This document shows, piece by piece, positions 42,161-50,156 of a stretch of DNA of 64,000 bases. Each line of letters opens with the position of its first letter. The stretch's first letter is position 1. Under the pieces are notes generated by a model. It ran no database searches, had not been told where the DNA came from, and saw only the letters and a list, made by a program, of their open reading frames with translations. The position numbers were made by a program, and so were the translations under genes. The DNA comes from Hyphomicrobiales bacterium (GTDB lineage Bacteria; Pseudomonadota; Alphaproteobacteria; Rhizobiales; Beijerinckiaceae), in the NCBI GenBank assembly GCA_019075905.1, contig JAGXAM010000004.1:100116-164115 (forward strand). Direction: 5' to 3'.

Positions 42161-43531
42161 ATGTCAGATACAGATGCCACACCGCGCCAACCCGGCCCCG
42201 CCAGGCCCACGCCCATCGGCGAACTGGCGAGCCTGCCCCTGTTCTTCAGATTGCAGGATCGCCAGGTGCTGCTGGTCGGGGCCGGCACGGGCGCCGACTG
42301 GAAAGCCGAATTGCTGACGGCCAGCGGCGCCAGGGTGCGGCGCATCGCCCGTGACTGGCAGGCCGGCGATCTGGCCGGCATGGCGCTGGTCATTGCCGAC
42401 CTCGATGACGCGGCTGAGGCAGGGCGCCTCGTGGCGGCGGCGCGCGCCCTGCACATCCCCGTCAACATTGTCGACAAGCCGGGCCTGTCGGATTTCCAGT
42501 TCGGCGCCATTGTCGAGCGCTCGCCGCTGGTGATCGGCATTTCCACCGATGGTGTCGCGCCGATTCTTGGCCAGTTGCTGCGCGCCCGTATCGAGGCGCT
42601 GATCCCGCAAAATCTGCGCGACTGGCTGACGTCGGCGCGCCTCTGGCGCCAGCAATTGCGCGGCCTCGCCTTGCCCGCTGCCGCCCGCCGCAGCTTCTGG
42701 GAGCGGTTTGCCCGCGATGCCATGCGCGGGGAATCTGGCCCGGCCGAGGATTTCGACCACCGCATCGCCGCGCTTGGCGCGCGACCGGCGGGCTCGGCCG
42801 TTCTGGTGGGTGCCGGGCCCGGCGATCCTGAGCTTCTGACGCTCAAGGCCGTGCTGGCGTTGCAGAGCGCCGATGTCGTTCTCTATGATGATCTGGTCGC
42901 GCCGCGCGTGCTGGAAATGGCCCGGCGCGAGGCCGAGCGCATCAATGTCGGCAAACGCGGCTACAAGCCCTCCTGCACACAAGCCGATATTTCGGCGCTG
43001 ATTGTCGAACATGCGCGCGCCGGCAAAAGGGTCGTGCGTCTCAAGGGGGGCGATCCGATGATTTTCGGGCGTGCCAATGAGGAAATCGCCGCCTTGCGCC
43101 AGGCCAGCATCCCTTATGAAGTGGTGCCGGGCGTGACCTCGGCCGGCGCGGCAGCAGCCTCGTTGCGTGCCTCACTCACCGAGCGCGATGTCGCGCGCCG
43201 GGTGCAATTCATCACCGCCCATGGCCGCGACGGCCACCTGCCGCGTGACCTCGATTGGGCGGCGCTGGCCGATCCAAGGGCAACGACCGTGGTTTATATG
43301 GGCGTGCGCACGCTGCCCGAACTGGTATCGCGCCTGCTTGCTGCCGGTCTGCCGCCCACGACGCCGGCGGTGGTGGTCGAGCGCGTCTCCTGGCCCGGCG
43401 AGCGGCAGCTGGCCGCCAGCATCGCCGACATGCCGGACAGGCTGGCGCGTTTCGCGGCCTCCGGCCCCTGCGTCATTGTCATTGGCGAGGCCATGGCTGC
43501 AGCTCAGGTCAAGGCCGCGGTCACGCCATAG
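42161..43531 (+). CDS. cysG: Siroheme synthase CysG (multifunctional)
   Basis: 456 residues from ATG 42161, whose ribosome site is weak. TTG 42041 in the same frame has AAGGGAG 9 bases upstream and would add 40 residues of unconserved sequence. The N-terminal Rossmann part is precorrin-2 dehydrogenase/ferrochelatase: VLLVGAGTGADWKAELL has GAG in place of the common GGG; VNIVDKPGLSDFQFGAIV follows; and DGVAPILGQLLR has Ala where enterobacterial CysG has its phosphoserine. The C-terminal SUMT domain has LVGAGPGDPELLTLKA, VRLKGGDPMIFGR and VVPGVTSAGAAAA. Makes siroheme from uroporphyrinogen III. Its 3' end overlaps DUF2177 tail-to-tail. Confidence 0.93.
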   Translation: MSDTDATPRQPGPARPTPIGELASLPLFFRLQDRQVLLVGAGTGADWKAELLTASGARVRRIARDWQAGDLAGMALVIADLDDAAEAGRLVAAARALHIPVNIVDKPGLSDFQFGAIVERSPLVIGISTDGVAPILGQLLRARIEALIPQNLRDWLTSARLWRQQLRGLALPAAARRSFWERFARDAMRGESGPAEDFDHRIAALGARPAGSAVLVGAGPGDPELLTLKAVLALQSADVVLYDDLVAPRVLEMARREAERINVGKRGYKPSCTQADISALIVEHARAGKRVVRLKGGDPMIFGRANEEIAALRQASIPYEVVPGVTSAGAAAASLRASLTERDVARRVQFITAHGRDGHLPRDLDWAALADPRATTVVYMGVRTLPELVSRLLAAGLPPTTPAVVVERVSWPGERQLAASIADMPDRLARFAASGPCVIVIGEAMAAAQVKAAVTP

Positions 43532-43905
43532 GCGATCACCGCCACCAGCGCCGTCAACACCGTGCCCCAGGCAAGATCAATCAGGCTGAGGCTCAGTGAC
43601 CAATGCCGCAGCGTTGCATAATTGGTGAGATCATAAGTGGCATAGGCGACAAATCCCAGCGCCGCCCCCTGCGTCAATGCCAGCCGCCAATTATGCGCAT
43701 TGACGGCCGGGAGCACCGCAAACCACACCGCACCCAGTGCATAAATCGCGTAAAACACTATGGCTGCCCATAAAACCGGCTTCGGCGCGATCAGCGCACC
43801 AAGTCGGCTGCGGTAGATATCATGGGCAATATAGCCGAGCCACACCAGATCAATCGCCGGAAATGCGATGAACACACAAAGGAAGGCAATCAACGGACGA
43901 GTCAT
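43504..43905 (-). CDS. DUF2177 family small membrane protein
   Basis: 133 residues from ATG 43905; the frame is open further upstream without homology. Four hydrophobic segments, with the family pattern FPAIDLVWLGYIAHDIYR in the first loop and YATYDLTNYATL in the third segment. Function unknown. It lies 138 bases after ligC on the same strand, separated by a strong hairpin, so it is probably not part of the lig operon. The last 28 bases overlap the end of cysG on the other strand. Confidence 0.85.
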   Translation of the reverse strand: MTRPLIAFLCVFIAFPAIDLVWLGYIAHDIYRSRLGALIAPKPVLWAAIVFYAIYALGAVWFAVLPAVNAHNWRLALTQGAALGFVAYATYDLTNYATLRHWSLSLSLIDLAWGTVLTALVAVIAYGVTAALT

Positions 43906-43991
43906 GGCGCACACATAGCCTTTTGGGGATGGCCGCCGCCGCCAGGCGCCGTCAGCGACATCCAGATGACTATAAGTGGAGCGCAAACATC

Positions 43992-44010
43992 CGCCGGCCA
44001 GATGCCGGCG
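43992..44010 (-). terminator. Strong hairpin after ligC, probable lig operon terminator
   Basis: A perfect 7-bp stem CGCCGGC / GCCGGCG with a 5-base loop, ~34 bases past the ligC stop in the direction of minus-strand transcription. It is followed on that strand by a short T-rich stretch (ATGTTTG), not a full U tract. Ending the lig transcript here is plausible. Confidence 0.45.
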
Positions 44011-44043
44011 CGACAAAAGCTGCCAAGCCGGCAAGAACCGCCA

Positions 44044-45006
44044 TCAGGCCTGCGCGCGCAGCTGCTGTTCGAGATCGTGCAGCACCTTGTAGCACGGCAG
44101 AACCTGCGCCAGCGAGGCGTTCGGCGCCCGCCCTTCACGAATGGCGGCAAAGAATTCGCGGTCCTGCAATTCAATGCCGTTCATCGAGACATCGACCCTT
44201 GAGACATCGATGTTCTCGTCCCGGCCGGTGAACAGGTCGTCATAGCGGGCGATATAGGTGCCGTTGTCACAAATATAGCGAAAGAACGTGCCGAGCGGCC
44301 CGTCATTGTTGAACGACAGGCTGAGCGTGCAAATCGCACCGCGCCGGGCTTTGAGCTGGATCGACATGTCCATTGCTATGCCCAGCACCGGATGGATCGG
44401 CCCTTGCACGATATTGGCCTTCACGATCTCGTCCTGCGTCTGGTAGGCAAAGAGATCGACCGTGTGGGCGGCGTGATGCCACAAGAGATGGTCGGTCCAT
44501 GAGCGTGCCTGGCCCAGCGCATTCATATTGGTGCGGCGGAAGAAATAGGTCTGCACATCCAACTGCGAAATCGCCAGGTCCCCGGCGACGATCTTCTTGT
44601 GCAGGAATTGGTGCGAGGGATTGAAGCGCCGCGTATGGCCGACCATGCAAACAAGGCCGCTCTGCGCCTGCGCCTGCATCACCGCCTCGGCATCGGCCCA
44701 GGAATCGGCTACCGGAATTTCCACCTGCACATGCTTGCCGGCCTTCAGGCAGGCACGGGCCTGCGCCGCGTGCATCTGGGTTGGGGTGCACAGGATCACC
44801 GCATCCAGCCCCGGCACGCCAAGCGCCTCATCGAGATCGGTAAAGGCATGGCTGATGCCATATTTTTCCGCGACATTGCGGGTTTCTTCGAGCTTGCGGC
44901 TGACCAGCGCCACAACTTCGATATCACCGAAATCCTTGCGGATATTCTGGATGGCATCGAGATGCTTGATGCCAAAGGCGCCGGCGCCAGCGAGGGCGAC
45001 TTTCAT
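44044..45006 (-). CDS. ligC: 4-carboxy-2-hydroxymuconate-6-semialdehyde dehydrogenase LigC
   Basis: 320 residues from ATG 45006, with GGAGGG upstream. Gfo/Idh/MocA-type oxidoreductase: Rossmann motif ALAGAGAFGIKHLDAI, then VILCTPTQMHAAQA and the active-site region HVQVEIPVADSWADAEA. Oxidises the ring-cleavage product CHMS (hemiacetal form) to 2-pyrone-4,6-dicarboxylate with NADP. The assignment to LigC rather than another Gfo/Idh enzyme is based on the surrounding complete 4,5-cleavage pathway and overall pattern. Last gene of the operon. Confidence 0.9.
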   Translation of the reverse strand: MKVALAGAGAFGIKHLDAIQNIRKDFGDIEVVALVSRKLEETRNVAEKYGISHAFTDLDEALGVPGLDAVILCTPTQMHAAQARACLKAGKHVQVEIPVADSWADAEAVMQAQAQSGLVCMVGHTRRFNPSHQFLHKKIVAGDLAISQLDVQTYFFRRTNMNALGQARSWTDHLLWHHAAHTVDLFAYQTQDEIVKANIVQGPIHPVLGIAMDMSIQLKARRGAICTLSLSFNNDGPLGTFFRYICDNGTYIARYDDLFTGRDENIDVSRVDVSMNGIELQDREFFAAIREGRAPNASLAQVLPCYKVLHDLEQQLRAQA

Positions 45007-45020
45007 GCTTCCCTCCACTT

Positions 45021-45914
45021 TCAGGTCTGTTCGGGCCAATAGAGCCGCATGGGATTGTCAACGAGGAGCTGGCGTTGCAGGGTCGCGGTGACAGCAATTT
45101 TAGGAATGAAATCAACGAGGTTGCCATCGTCTGGCATATGCGATTTCAAATTCGGATGCGGCCAGTCGGTGCCCCAGATGACGCGCTCGGGGAAGGTTTC
45201 GACAATGCGCCGGGCGAAGGGAACCACATCCGCATAGGCCTCCGGCCCGCTCAGGCTCAGGCGCTCCGGGCAGGTTGCCTTGCACCAGAAATTCTCGCGC
45301 TGCATCAGTTTGACGAAAAGATCGAAGTCCGGGCCATGGGCGTCCTTGCTGACATCCGGGCGGCCCATGTGGTCGACCACCACCACCGTCGGCAGGCTGG
45401 CGAAGAAATCGAAATATTCGGCAAGGTCGGCCGCCTCGAAATAAATGACGATATGCCAGCCGAGCCGCGCCACCCTTGTGGCAATTTCGCTCAAGGAGTC
45501 AAAGGGCAGGGCATCGACCAGCCTTTTGACGAAATTAAACCGCACGCCGCGCACCCCGGCGCGGTGCAGCGCCTGCAAGTCCTCATCCGTGACGCTGCGC
45601 TTTACGGTGGCGACACCGCGCGCCTTGCCGTCTGATTTCAGCAAGGCATCACACAAGGCGCGGTTGTCGGCGCCATGACAGGTCGCCTGCACGATGACAT
45701 TGCGGGCGAAACCGAGATAATCGCGCAGCGCGAACAATTGCGCCGCAGAGGCATCGCAAGGCGTATATTTGCGCTCCGGCGCGAAGGGAAACACGTCCCC
45801 CGGGCCAAACACATGGCAATGCGCATCGACCGCACCGGCCGGCAGCTGGAAGCGCGGCCGCGATGGGTGCGGGTGCCAGTCGAGCCAGTCGCCGTCCTTG
45901 ACGAAGGCCGCCAT
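45021..45914 (-). CDS. ligI: 2-pyrone-4,6-dicarboxylate hydrolase LigI
   Basis: 297 residues. Amidohydrolase-superfamily lactonase that opens PDC to 4-oxalomesaconate. The N-terminal metal motif is AVDAHCHVFGP. VQATCHGADN and VVVDHMGRPDVS lie in the middle, and the C-terminal IWGTDWPHPN holds the catalytic Asp. Length and order match characterised LigI. It sits 1 base downstream of ligJ and 14 bases before ligC. Confidence 0.93.
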   Translation of the reverse strand: MAAFVKDGDWLDWHPHPSRPRFQLPAGAVDAHCHVFGPGDVFPFAPERKYTPCDASAAQLFALRDYLGFARNVIVQATCHGADNRALCDALLKSDGKARGVATVKRSVTDEDLQALHRAGVRGVRFNFVKRLVDALPFDSLSEIATRVARLGWHIVIYFEAADLAEYFDFFASLPTVVVVDHMGRPDVSKDAHGPDFDLFVKLMQRENFWCKATCPERLSLSGPEAYADVVPFARRIVETFPERVIWGTDWPHPNLKSHMPDDGNLVDFIPKIAVTATLQRQLLVDNPMRLYWPEQT

Positions 45915-45915
45915 G

Positions 45916-46968
45916 TCAACGCCCCCGCGCGGTCAGTTGCGCATCGAGCCGCGGATAGACCCGCCGGGCATTGCCCTCGAAGATCGCAAATTTGTCAGCA
46001 TCGGACAGCGGCAAGGCGTCGACATAGCGCTTGGTGTCGTCGAAATAATACCCGGTTTCCGGGTCGATGCCGCGCACCGCCCCGACCATTTCCGAACCGA
46101 ACAGGATGTTTTTGACGTCGATGACCTTGGCCAGCAGGTCAATGCCGGGTTGATGGTAGACGCATGTGTCGAAATAGACATTCTTCATCACGTGCTCGCG
46201 CAATTGCGGCCGTTTCAGCATGTCCGCGAGCCCGCGATAACGCCCCCAGTGGTAGGGCACGGCACCGCCGCCATGCGGAATGATCAACCGCAACTGCGGG
46301 AAGTCCTTGAACAGGTCCCCCTGGATCAGCTGCATGAAGGCTGTGGTATCGGCATTGATGTAATAGGCGCCGGTCGCATGGAAGTTGCAATTGCATGATC
46401 CCGAGACATGGATCATCGCCGGCACATCGAGCTCGACCATTTTTTCGTAAAACGGATACCAGCTCTTGTCGTAGATCGGCATGCCGTTCCAATGCCCGCC
46501 AGAAGGGTCGGGATTGAAATTGCAGCCCACAAAGCCAAGCTCGGTGACGCAACGCTCCAGTTCGGCAATGGCGGCGCTCAAATCCGCCATGGGCGATTGC
46601 GGCAACTGGCAGACCCCGGCGAAATAGTCCGGATAAAGGTCAACGATACGCTTGATGATATTGTTGGACTCGCGCGCCCAGGCAATATTGGTGGCAATAT
46701 CGCCTTCATGCGGCGCCATCACTGAGGCACGCGGCGAGAAAATGGTCATGTCCGCGCCGCGCTGTTTCAGCAATTTCAGCTGGTTGCTTTCAATGCTGGC
46801 GCGCAGCTCATCATCGGAAATCACCACGCCCTTCGGCTGTGGCGCTTGCGGATTCTTGAAATGTGCGATCTGCCCGTCACGGAAAGCCTGCAAGGCTGCA
46901 GGCGCCGTTGTGTAATGCCCGTGACAATCGATGATCATCGGTGCCCGGTTGGGATGCGGCGCGCTCAT
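45916..46968 (-). CDS. ligJ: 4-oxalomesaconate hydratase LigJ
   Basis: 350 residues. Amidohydrolase-fold hydratase that adds water to 4-oxalomesaconate, giving 4-carboxy-4-hydroxy-2-oxoadipate. Metal motif IIDCHGHYTTAP at the start, FSPRASVMAPHEGD, NPDPSGGHWNG, IPHGGGAVPYHWGR and the late EGNARRVYPRLDA. These match sphingomonad LigJ as I know it nearly motif for motif. A short Pro-rich extension (~10 residues) precedes the conserved start; ATG 46938 is an alternative. Confidence 0.94.
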   Translation of the reverse strand: MSAPHPNRAPMIIDCHGHYTTAPAALQAFRDGQIAHFKNPQAPQPKGVVISDDELRASIESNQLKLLKQRGADMTIFSPRASVMAPHEGDIATNIAWARESNNIIKRIVDLYPDYFAGVCQLPQSPMADLSAAIAELERCVTELGFVGCNFNPDPSGGHWNGMPIYDKSWYPFYEKMVELDVPAMIHVSGSCNCNFHATGAYYINADTTAFMQLIQGDLFKDFPQLRLIIPHGGGAVPYHWGRYRGLADMLKRPQLREHVMKNVYFDTCVYHQPGIDLLAKVIDVKNILFGSEMVGAVRGIDPETGYYFDDTKRYVDALPLSDADKFAIFEGNARRVYPRLDAQLTARGR

Positions 46969-46971
46969 GGG

Positions 46972-47811
46972 TCACACCGCTTGAAGAACTTGAATGGCCG
47001 AAGCCGTGTTGGAAATCGGAATGTGATAATTGCGGTGCAGTTCCTCGGCCCTTGCCCCCAGAATGCCGCGCCCCACTATCCAGTTGAGCACTTCGACACC
47101 CTGCGTTCCTGACAATTCCACCAATTGATGGATGGAATACCGGGTCAGGTCCTCAGGCGTGTTGATCAGGGCTTGCAGGCATTCGGCATCAAATTCGGCA
47201 TTGATGAATCCGGCGCGTTCGCCGTCCAGCTGATGCGACAGGCCGCCGGTGGAGAGCACCATCACCTTCTGGTTCGAGCCATAGGCATTGATCGCGCGCC
47301 CGATTGCCTTGCCGAAATCGAGGCAGCGTTTTGCGGTCGGCAAAGGATGCTGCACGGTATTGATGCAGACCGGTACGATTTTGACCGGCGGCGGCACCTG
47401 ATCCGGCCACAGCAATTGCAGTGGAATGGTTACGGCGTGATCAATCAGCATTTCCTGACAGGTGACGACATCGAATTCGTCTTCGACCACGCTCTCGATG
47501 ATCGCCCAGGACAGCTTCGGATCGCCCGCGACCGGGGCGATGGTGGCAATGCCCCAGCCTTCATCGGCGGTGGCATAAGAGTCGGCCGCGCCAATGGCAA
47601 AGGTCGGCATCTTGTCGAGAAAGAAATTCAGCCCGTGATCATTGTAGACCACCACGACCACATCCGGTTTCTGTTCGGCAATCCAGCTGTGCACCTTGTG
47701 AAAGCCATCAAAAAACGGCTTCCAGTAGGCGTCCTGCTGCAGTTTGAGGGCAATGGCCTTGCCGATGGAGGGAATGTGCGACGTCGATACGCTCCCCAGG
47801 ATCTTAGACAT
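46972..47811 (-). CDS. ligB: Protocatechuate 4,5-dioxygenase beta subunit LigB
   Basis: 279 residues from ATG 47811, which overlaps the ligA stop by 8 bases. Catalytic subunit of the Fe(II) extradiol dioxygenase. Iron ligands are His12 in STSHIPSIG and His59 in VYNDHGLNFF, plus a later Glu; VLSTGGLSHQLDGER contains the conserved His/Ser region. Cleaves protocatechuate between C4 and C5 to CHMS. Translational coupling to ligA fits the 1:1 complex. Confidence 0.95.
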   Translation of the reverse strand: MSKILGSVSTSHIPSIGKAIALKLQQDAYWKPFFDGFHKVHSWIAEQKPDVVVVVYNDHGLNFFLDKMPTFAIGAADSYATADEGWGIATIAPVAGDPKLSWAIIESVVEDEFDVVTCQEMLIDHAVTIPLQLLWPDQVPPPVKIVPVCINTVQHPLPTAKRCLDFGKAIGRAINAYGSNQKVMVLSTGGLSHQLDGERAGFINAEFDAECLQALINTPEDLTRYSIHQLVELSGTQGVEVLNWIVGRGILGARAEELHRNYHIPISNTASAIQVLQAV

Positions 47812-48184
47812 TTTTTCCACCTTTCATCACCATTTCGTTTTTTGAAGCAAAGGATTGCAGATAGGCCTTGAATTTATCGACACTTTTGCCGGTTTGCTGC
47901 GCGCCGATGTCCTGCATGTTCAGGCCGAAAATCCCGGCGAGCTTGGCGAGGTAATAGGCATTGCCGCCGACCGCGATCATTTGCAGCACGTTACGGGCGC
48001 GAACCGCGGCCTTCTGCTGGTCGTTGAGGTGGTATCTGGCCATATAGGCCTCTTCATCGGCGAGAAACGCCTTGCGGCAATCGTCGGCGTTGAAGGAATA
48101 GCACATGCGGTTGAGCGCATAACCCTTCATCGCTTCCGCCGGCCCGAACGGTACGGTCCCGGGAATGGAATGATGTGTTGTCAT
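47804..48184 (-). CDS. Protocatechuate 4,5-dioxygenase alpha subunit LigA
   Basis: 126 residues, ATG 48184 with a strong GGAGG. The all-helical small subunit that caps the LigB active site: MKGYALNRMCYSFNADDCR (~19-37) and FLADEEAYMARYHLNDQQK are the family hallmark, followed by GGNAYYLAKLAGIFG. The usual symbol is ligA, left empty here to avoid confusion with the DNA ligase gene at 38531. Overlaps ligB. Confidence 0.94.
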   Translation of the reverse strand: MTTHHSIPGTVPFGPAEAMKGYALNRMCYSFNADDCRKAFLADEEAYMARYHLNDQQKAAVRARNVLQMIAVGGNAYYLAKLAGIFGLNMQDIGAQQTGKSVDKFKAYLQSFASKNEMVMKGGKNV

Positions 48185-48234
48185 GTTCCGTCCTCCATAA
48201 TACTTGCCTGAAGTGTTTCATCCTCTTGGCGTTT

Positions 48235-49344
48235 TCAGTCCGGCGTGCCCTCAGGCAGCGAGGCGTCGACCAGCACTTCGCCGCGCATCAGCAGCCTTGC
48301 GGTGCGCAGCAGCGCCGAGCGCGCTACTTTCAGCTGCTTGCCCTCGCCCTCGACCTGCATCTCGACGCTGAAAAAGCCGGTGGGATGCTCGATCTGGAAA
48401 GTCTTTGAGCCGGTCATCACCAGCCCGCTGTCGGCCACCGACCCTTTCAGCGCGCAGGCGGTCGCCACAGACACCGCCCCGAGCACGCCGATCGCCTCAT
48501 GCACGCGATGCGGAATGAAAGTGCGCGTCGCCACATCGCCGCCATGTTGCGCCGGGGCGATCAAGGTCATTTTAGGCACGGACTCTCTGGTGACATCGCC
48601 CAGATTCATCATCGGCCCGGCCTTGAGCCTTATGGCCTCGACCCGCGCCCGCACGCTCGCATTGGCCTCGATCTCGGCCGGGCTTTCATAGCCGCTCAAC
48701 CCCATGTCGCCGGCCTTCATCACCACCACCGGCATGCCATTGTCGATCAGCGTCACCTTGACGCCATCGATCTCGTCAATGACATGGCCCGTCGGCAGCA
48801 GCGCCCCGCAGCTGGAACCGGCGACATCGAGAAAATCCAGCATCACCGGCGCATGGCTGCCGGGCACCCCGTCGATCCGCGCTTCGCCGTGATAGATGAC
48901 CCGCCGGTTCGGTGTCAGCACCCGCGCCTTGGCCAGCGCGCCGGTATTGACCATGTGAATTCGCACGTCGGTGACCCCGTCCCCGGCAGCGACCAGCCCG
49001 GTCTCAATCGCAAAAGGTCCGATACCGGCGAGGATATTGCCGCAATTTTGCGTGTCGGAGACCTCGGCCTTGTCAACCGCGACCTGCAGGAACAAATAAT
49101 CGACGTCGGCATCATCGCGGCTCGATTTCGACACCACCGCGATCTTGGACGTGAGCGGATGCGCGCCGCCGACACCATCTATCTGGCGGACATCCGGCGA
49201 ACCCATGGCCGCCAGCAGCACCCTGTCGCGCTGTTTCCGGTCTTGCGGCAGGTGTTCGGCCAGAAAATACAGGCCCTTCGAGGTGCCGCCGCGCATCAGG
49301 TATGCGGGGATTGCCCTTTGGTCGCCTTGCGCATCCGTCATCAT
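48235..49344 (-). CDS. 4-oxalomesaconate tautomerase (GalD/LigU, PrpF family)
   Basis: 369 residues. PrpF-type isomerase of the diaminopimelate-epimerase fold. N-terminal PAYLMRGGTSKGLYFLAEHL, DGVGGAHPLTSKIAVV, NCGNILAGIGPFAIE with the active-site Cys, and FIPHRVHEAIGVLGAV. It equilibrates keto and enol 4-oxalomesaconate so that LigJ can hydrate it; such genes are called galD in pseudomonads and ligU in sphingomonads. Start MM at 49344/49341, directly against the ligK stop. Confidence 0.92.
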   Translation of the reverse strand: MMTDAQGDQRAIPAYLMRGGTSKGLYFLAEHLPQDRKQRDRVLLAAMGSPDVRQIDGVGGAHPLTSKIAVVSKSSRDDADVDYLFLQVAVDKAEVSDTQNCGNILAGIGPFAIETGLVAAGDGVTDVRIHMVNTGALAKARVLTPNRRVIYHGEARIDGVPGSHAPVMLDFLDVAGSSCGALLPTGHVIDEIDGVKVTLIDNGMPVVVMKAGDMGLSGYESPAEIEANASVRARVEAIRLKAGPMMNLGDVTRESVPKMTLIAPAQHGGDVATRTFIPHRVHEAIGVLGAVSVATACALKGSVADSGLVMTGSKTFQIEHPTGFFSVEMQVEGEGKQLKVARSALLRTARLLMRGEVLVDASLPEGTPD

Positions 49345-50037
49345 TTACCCCTTGTAATCGGCTTGCTTGATGTAAGTCAGACCCTTGTCCTTCAGCTTCT
49401 GGCGCATGTCGTAAATGTCGAGGCCAAGCTCGCCATGGGCAAAGCGCACCCGCCGCGCCTCCTCCGAGGCGACACGCGCTTCGGCCTTGTCGGCAACTTC
49501 GTGCGCCTTCAGGCGCGGCACCACGCACACGCCGTCATCATCCGCGACGATCACATCGCCCGGATGCACCAGCGCATTGGCGCAAACCATCGGCAGGTTG
49601 ACCCTGCCCAGAAATTCGCGCCCGCAGCCGCGCGCGTAAACCGCCTTCGACCACACCGGAAAGCCCATTTGCGTGAGGGTGGCAATGTCGCGCACCCCGG
49701 CATTGATGATCAGGCCCTTGACGCCGCGCGCTTTCAGCGATGTCGCCAGCAAGTCGCCGAAATAGCCATCTTCGCAGGGGCTGGTCGGTGAAACCACCAG
49801 CACGTCACCGGCCCGGCATTGCTCTACCGCTACGTGAATCATCCAGTTGTCGCCGGGTGCCAGCTCCACCGTCACCGCAGGCCCGGCAATCTGCGCCGGG
49901 CGGTAGATCGGCCGCAAATAGGCCGCCATCAGCCCCACGCGCCCCTGCGCCTCATGCACGCTGGCGACGCCTTGCGCCTCCAGCCTGGCGCAATCAGCAA
50001 GATCGGGACGGGCAATGTCGGTAATGACGATGGACAT
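49345..50037 (-). CDS. ligK: 4-carboxy-4-hydroxy-2-oxoadipate aldolase LigK
   Basis: 230 residues, RraA/HMG-aldolase family. It cleaves CHA to pyruvate and oxaloacetate, the last step of the pathway. Motifs: [14 protein letters not shown] at the N-terminus, [37 protein letters not shown] with the catalytic Arg-Asp, and [17 protein letters not shown]. First gene of the lig operon, 119 bases from the divergent regulator gene. Confidence 0.94.
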   Translation of the reverse strand: MSIVITDIARPDLADCARLEAQGVASVHEAQGRVGLMAAYLRPIYRPAQIAGPAVTVELAPGDNWMIHVAVEQCRAGDVLVVSPTSPCEDGYFGDLLATSLKARGVKGLIINAGVRDIATLTQMGFPVWSKAVYARGCGREFLGRVNLPMVCANALVHPGDVIVADDDGVCVVPRLKAHEVADKAEARVASEEARRVRFAHGELGLDIYDMRQKLKDKGLTYIKQADYKG

Positions 50038-50120
50038 GAGGCCTCACAGCGTTGGAGCATCCGGGTGAAATCATTAGGCCCGGATGTGACGCAGCGGATA
50101 TAGTCATTTAGGTTTGTAGA

Positions 50121-50137
50121 TATAGGTTTTTGTTATA
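50121..50137. promoter_or_regulatory. Candidate LysR-type operator in the ligK-regulator gap
   Basis: TATA-N9-TATA (50121-50137) is a short dyad of the T-N11-A kind bound by LysR-type regulators, inside the AT-rich 119-base gap between the divergent ligK and regulator genes. A related direct repeat TAGGTTT occurs at 50109 and 50123. The arms are short, so this is a suggestion only. Confidence 0.3.
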
Positions 50138-50156
50138 ACTGATCCCTATTGGCAAG

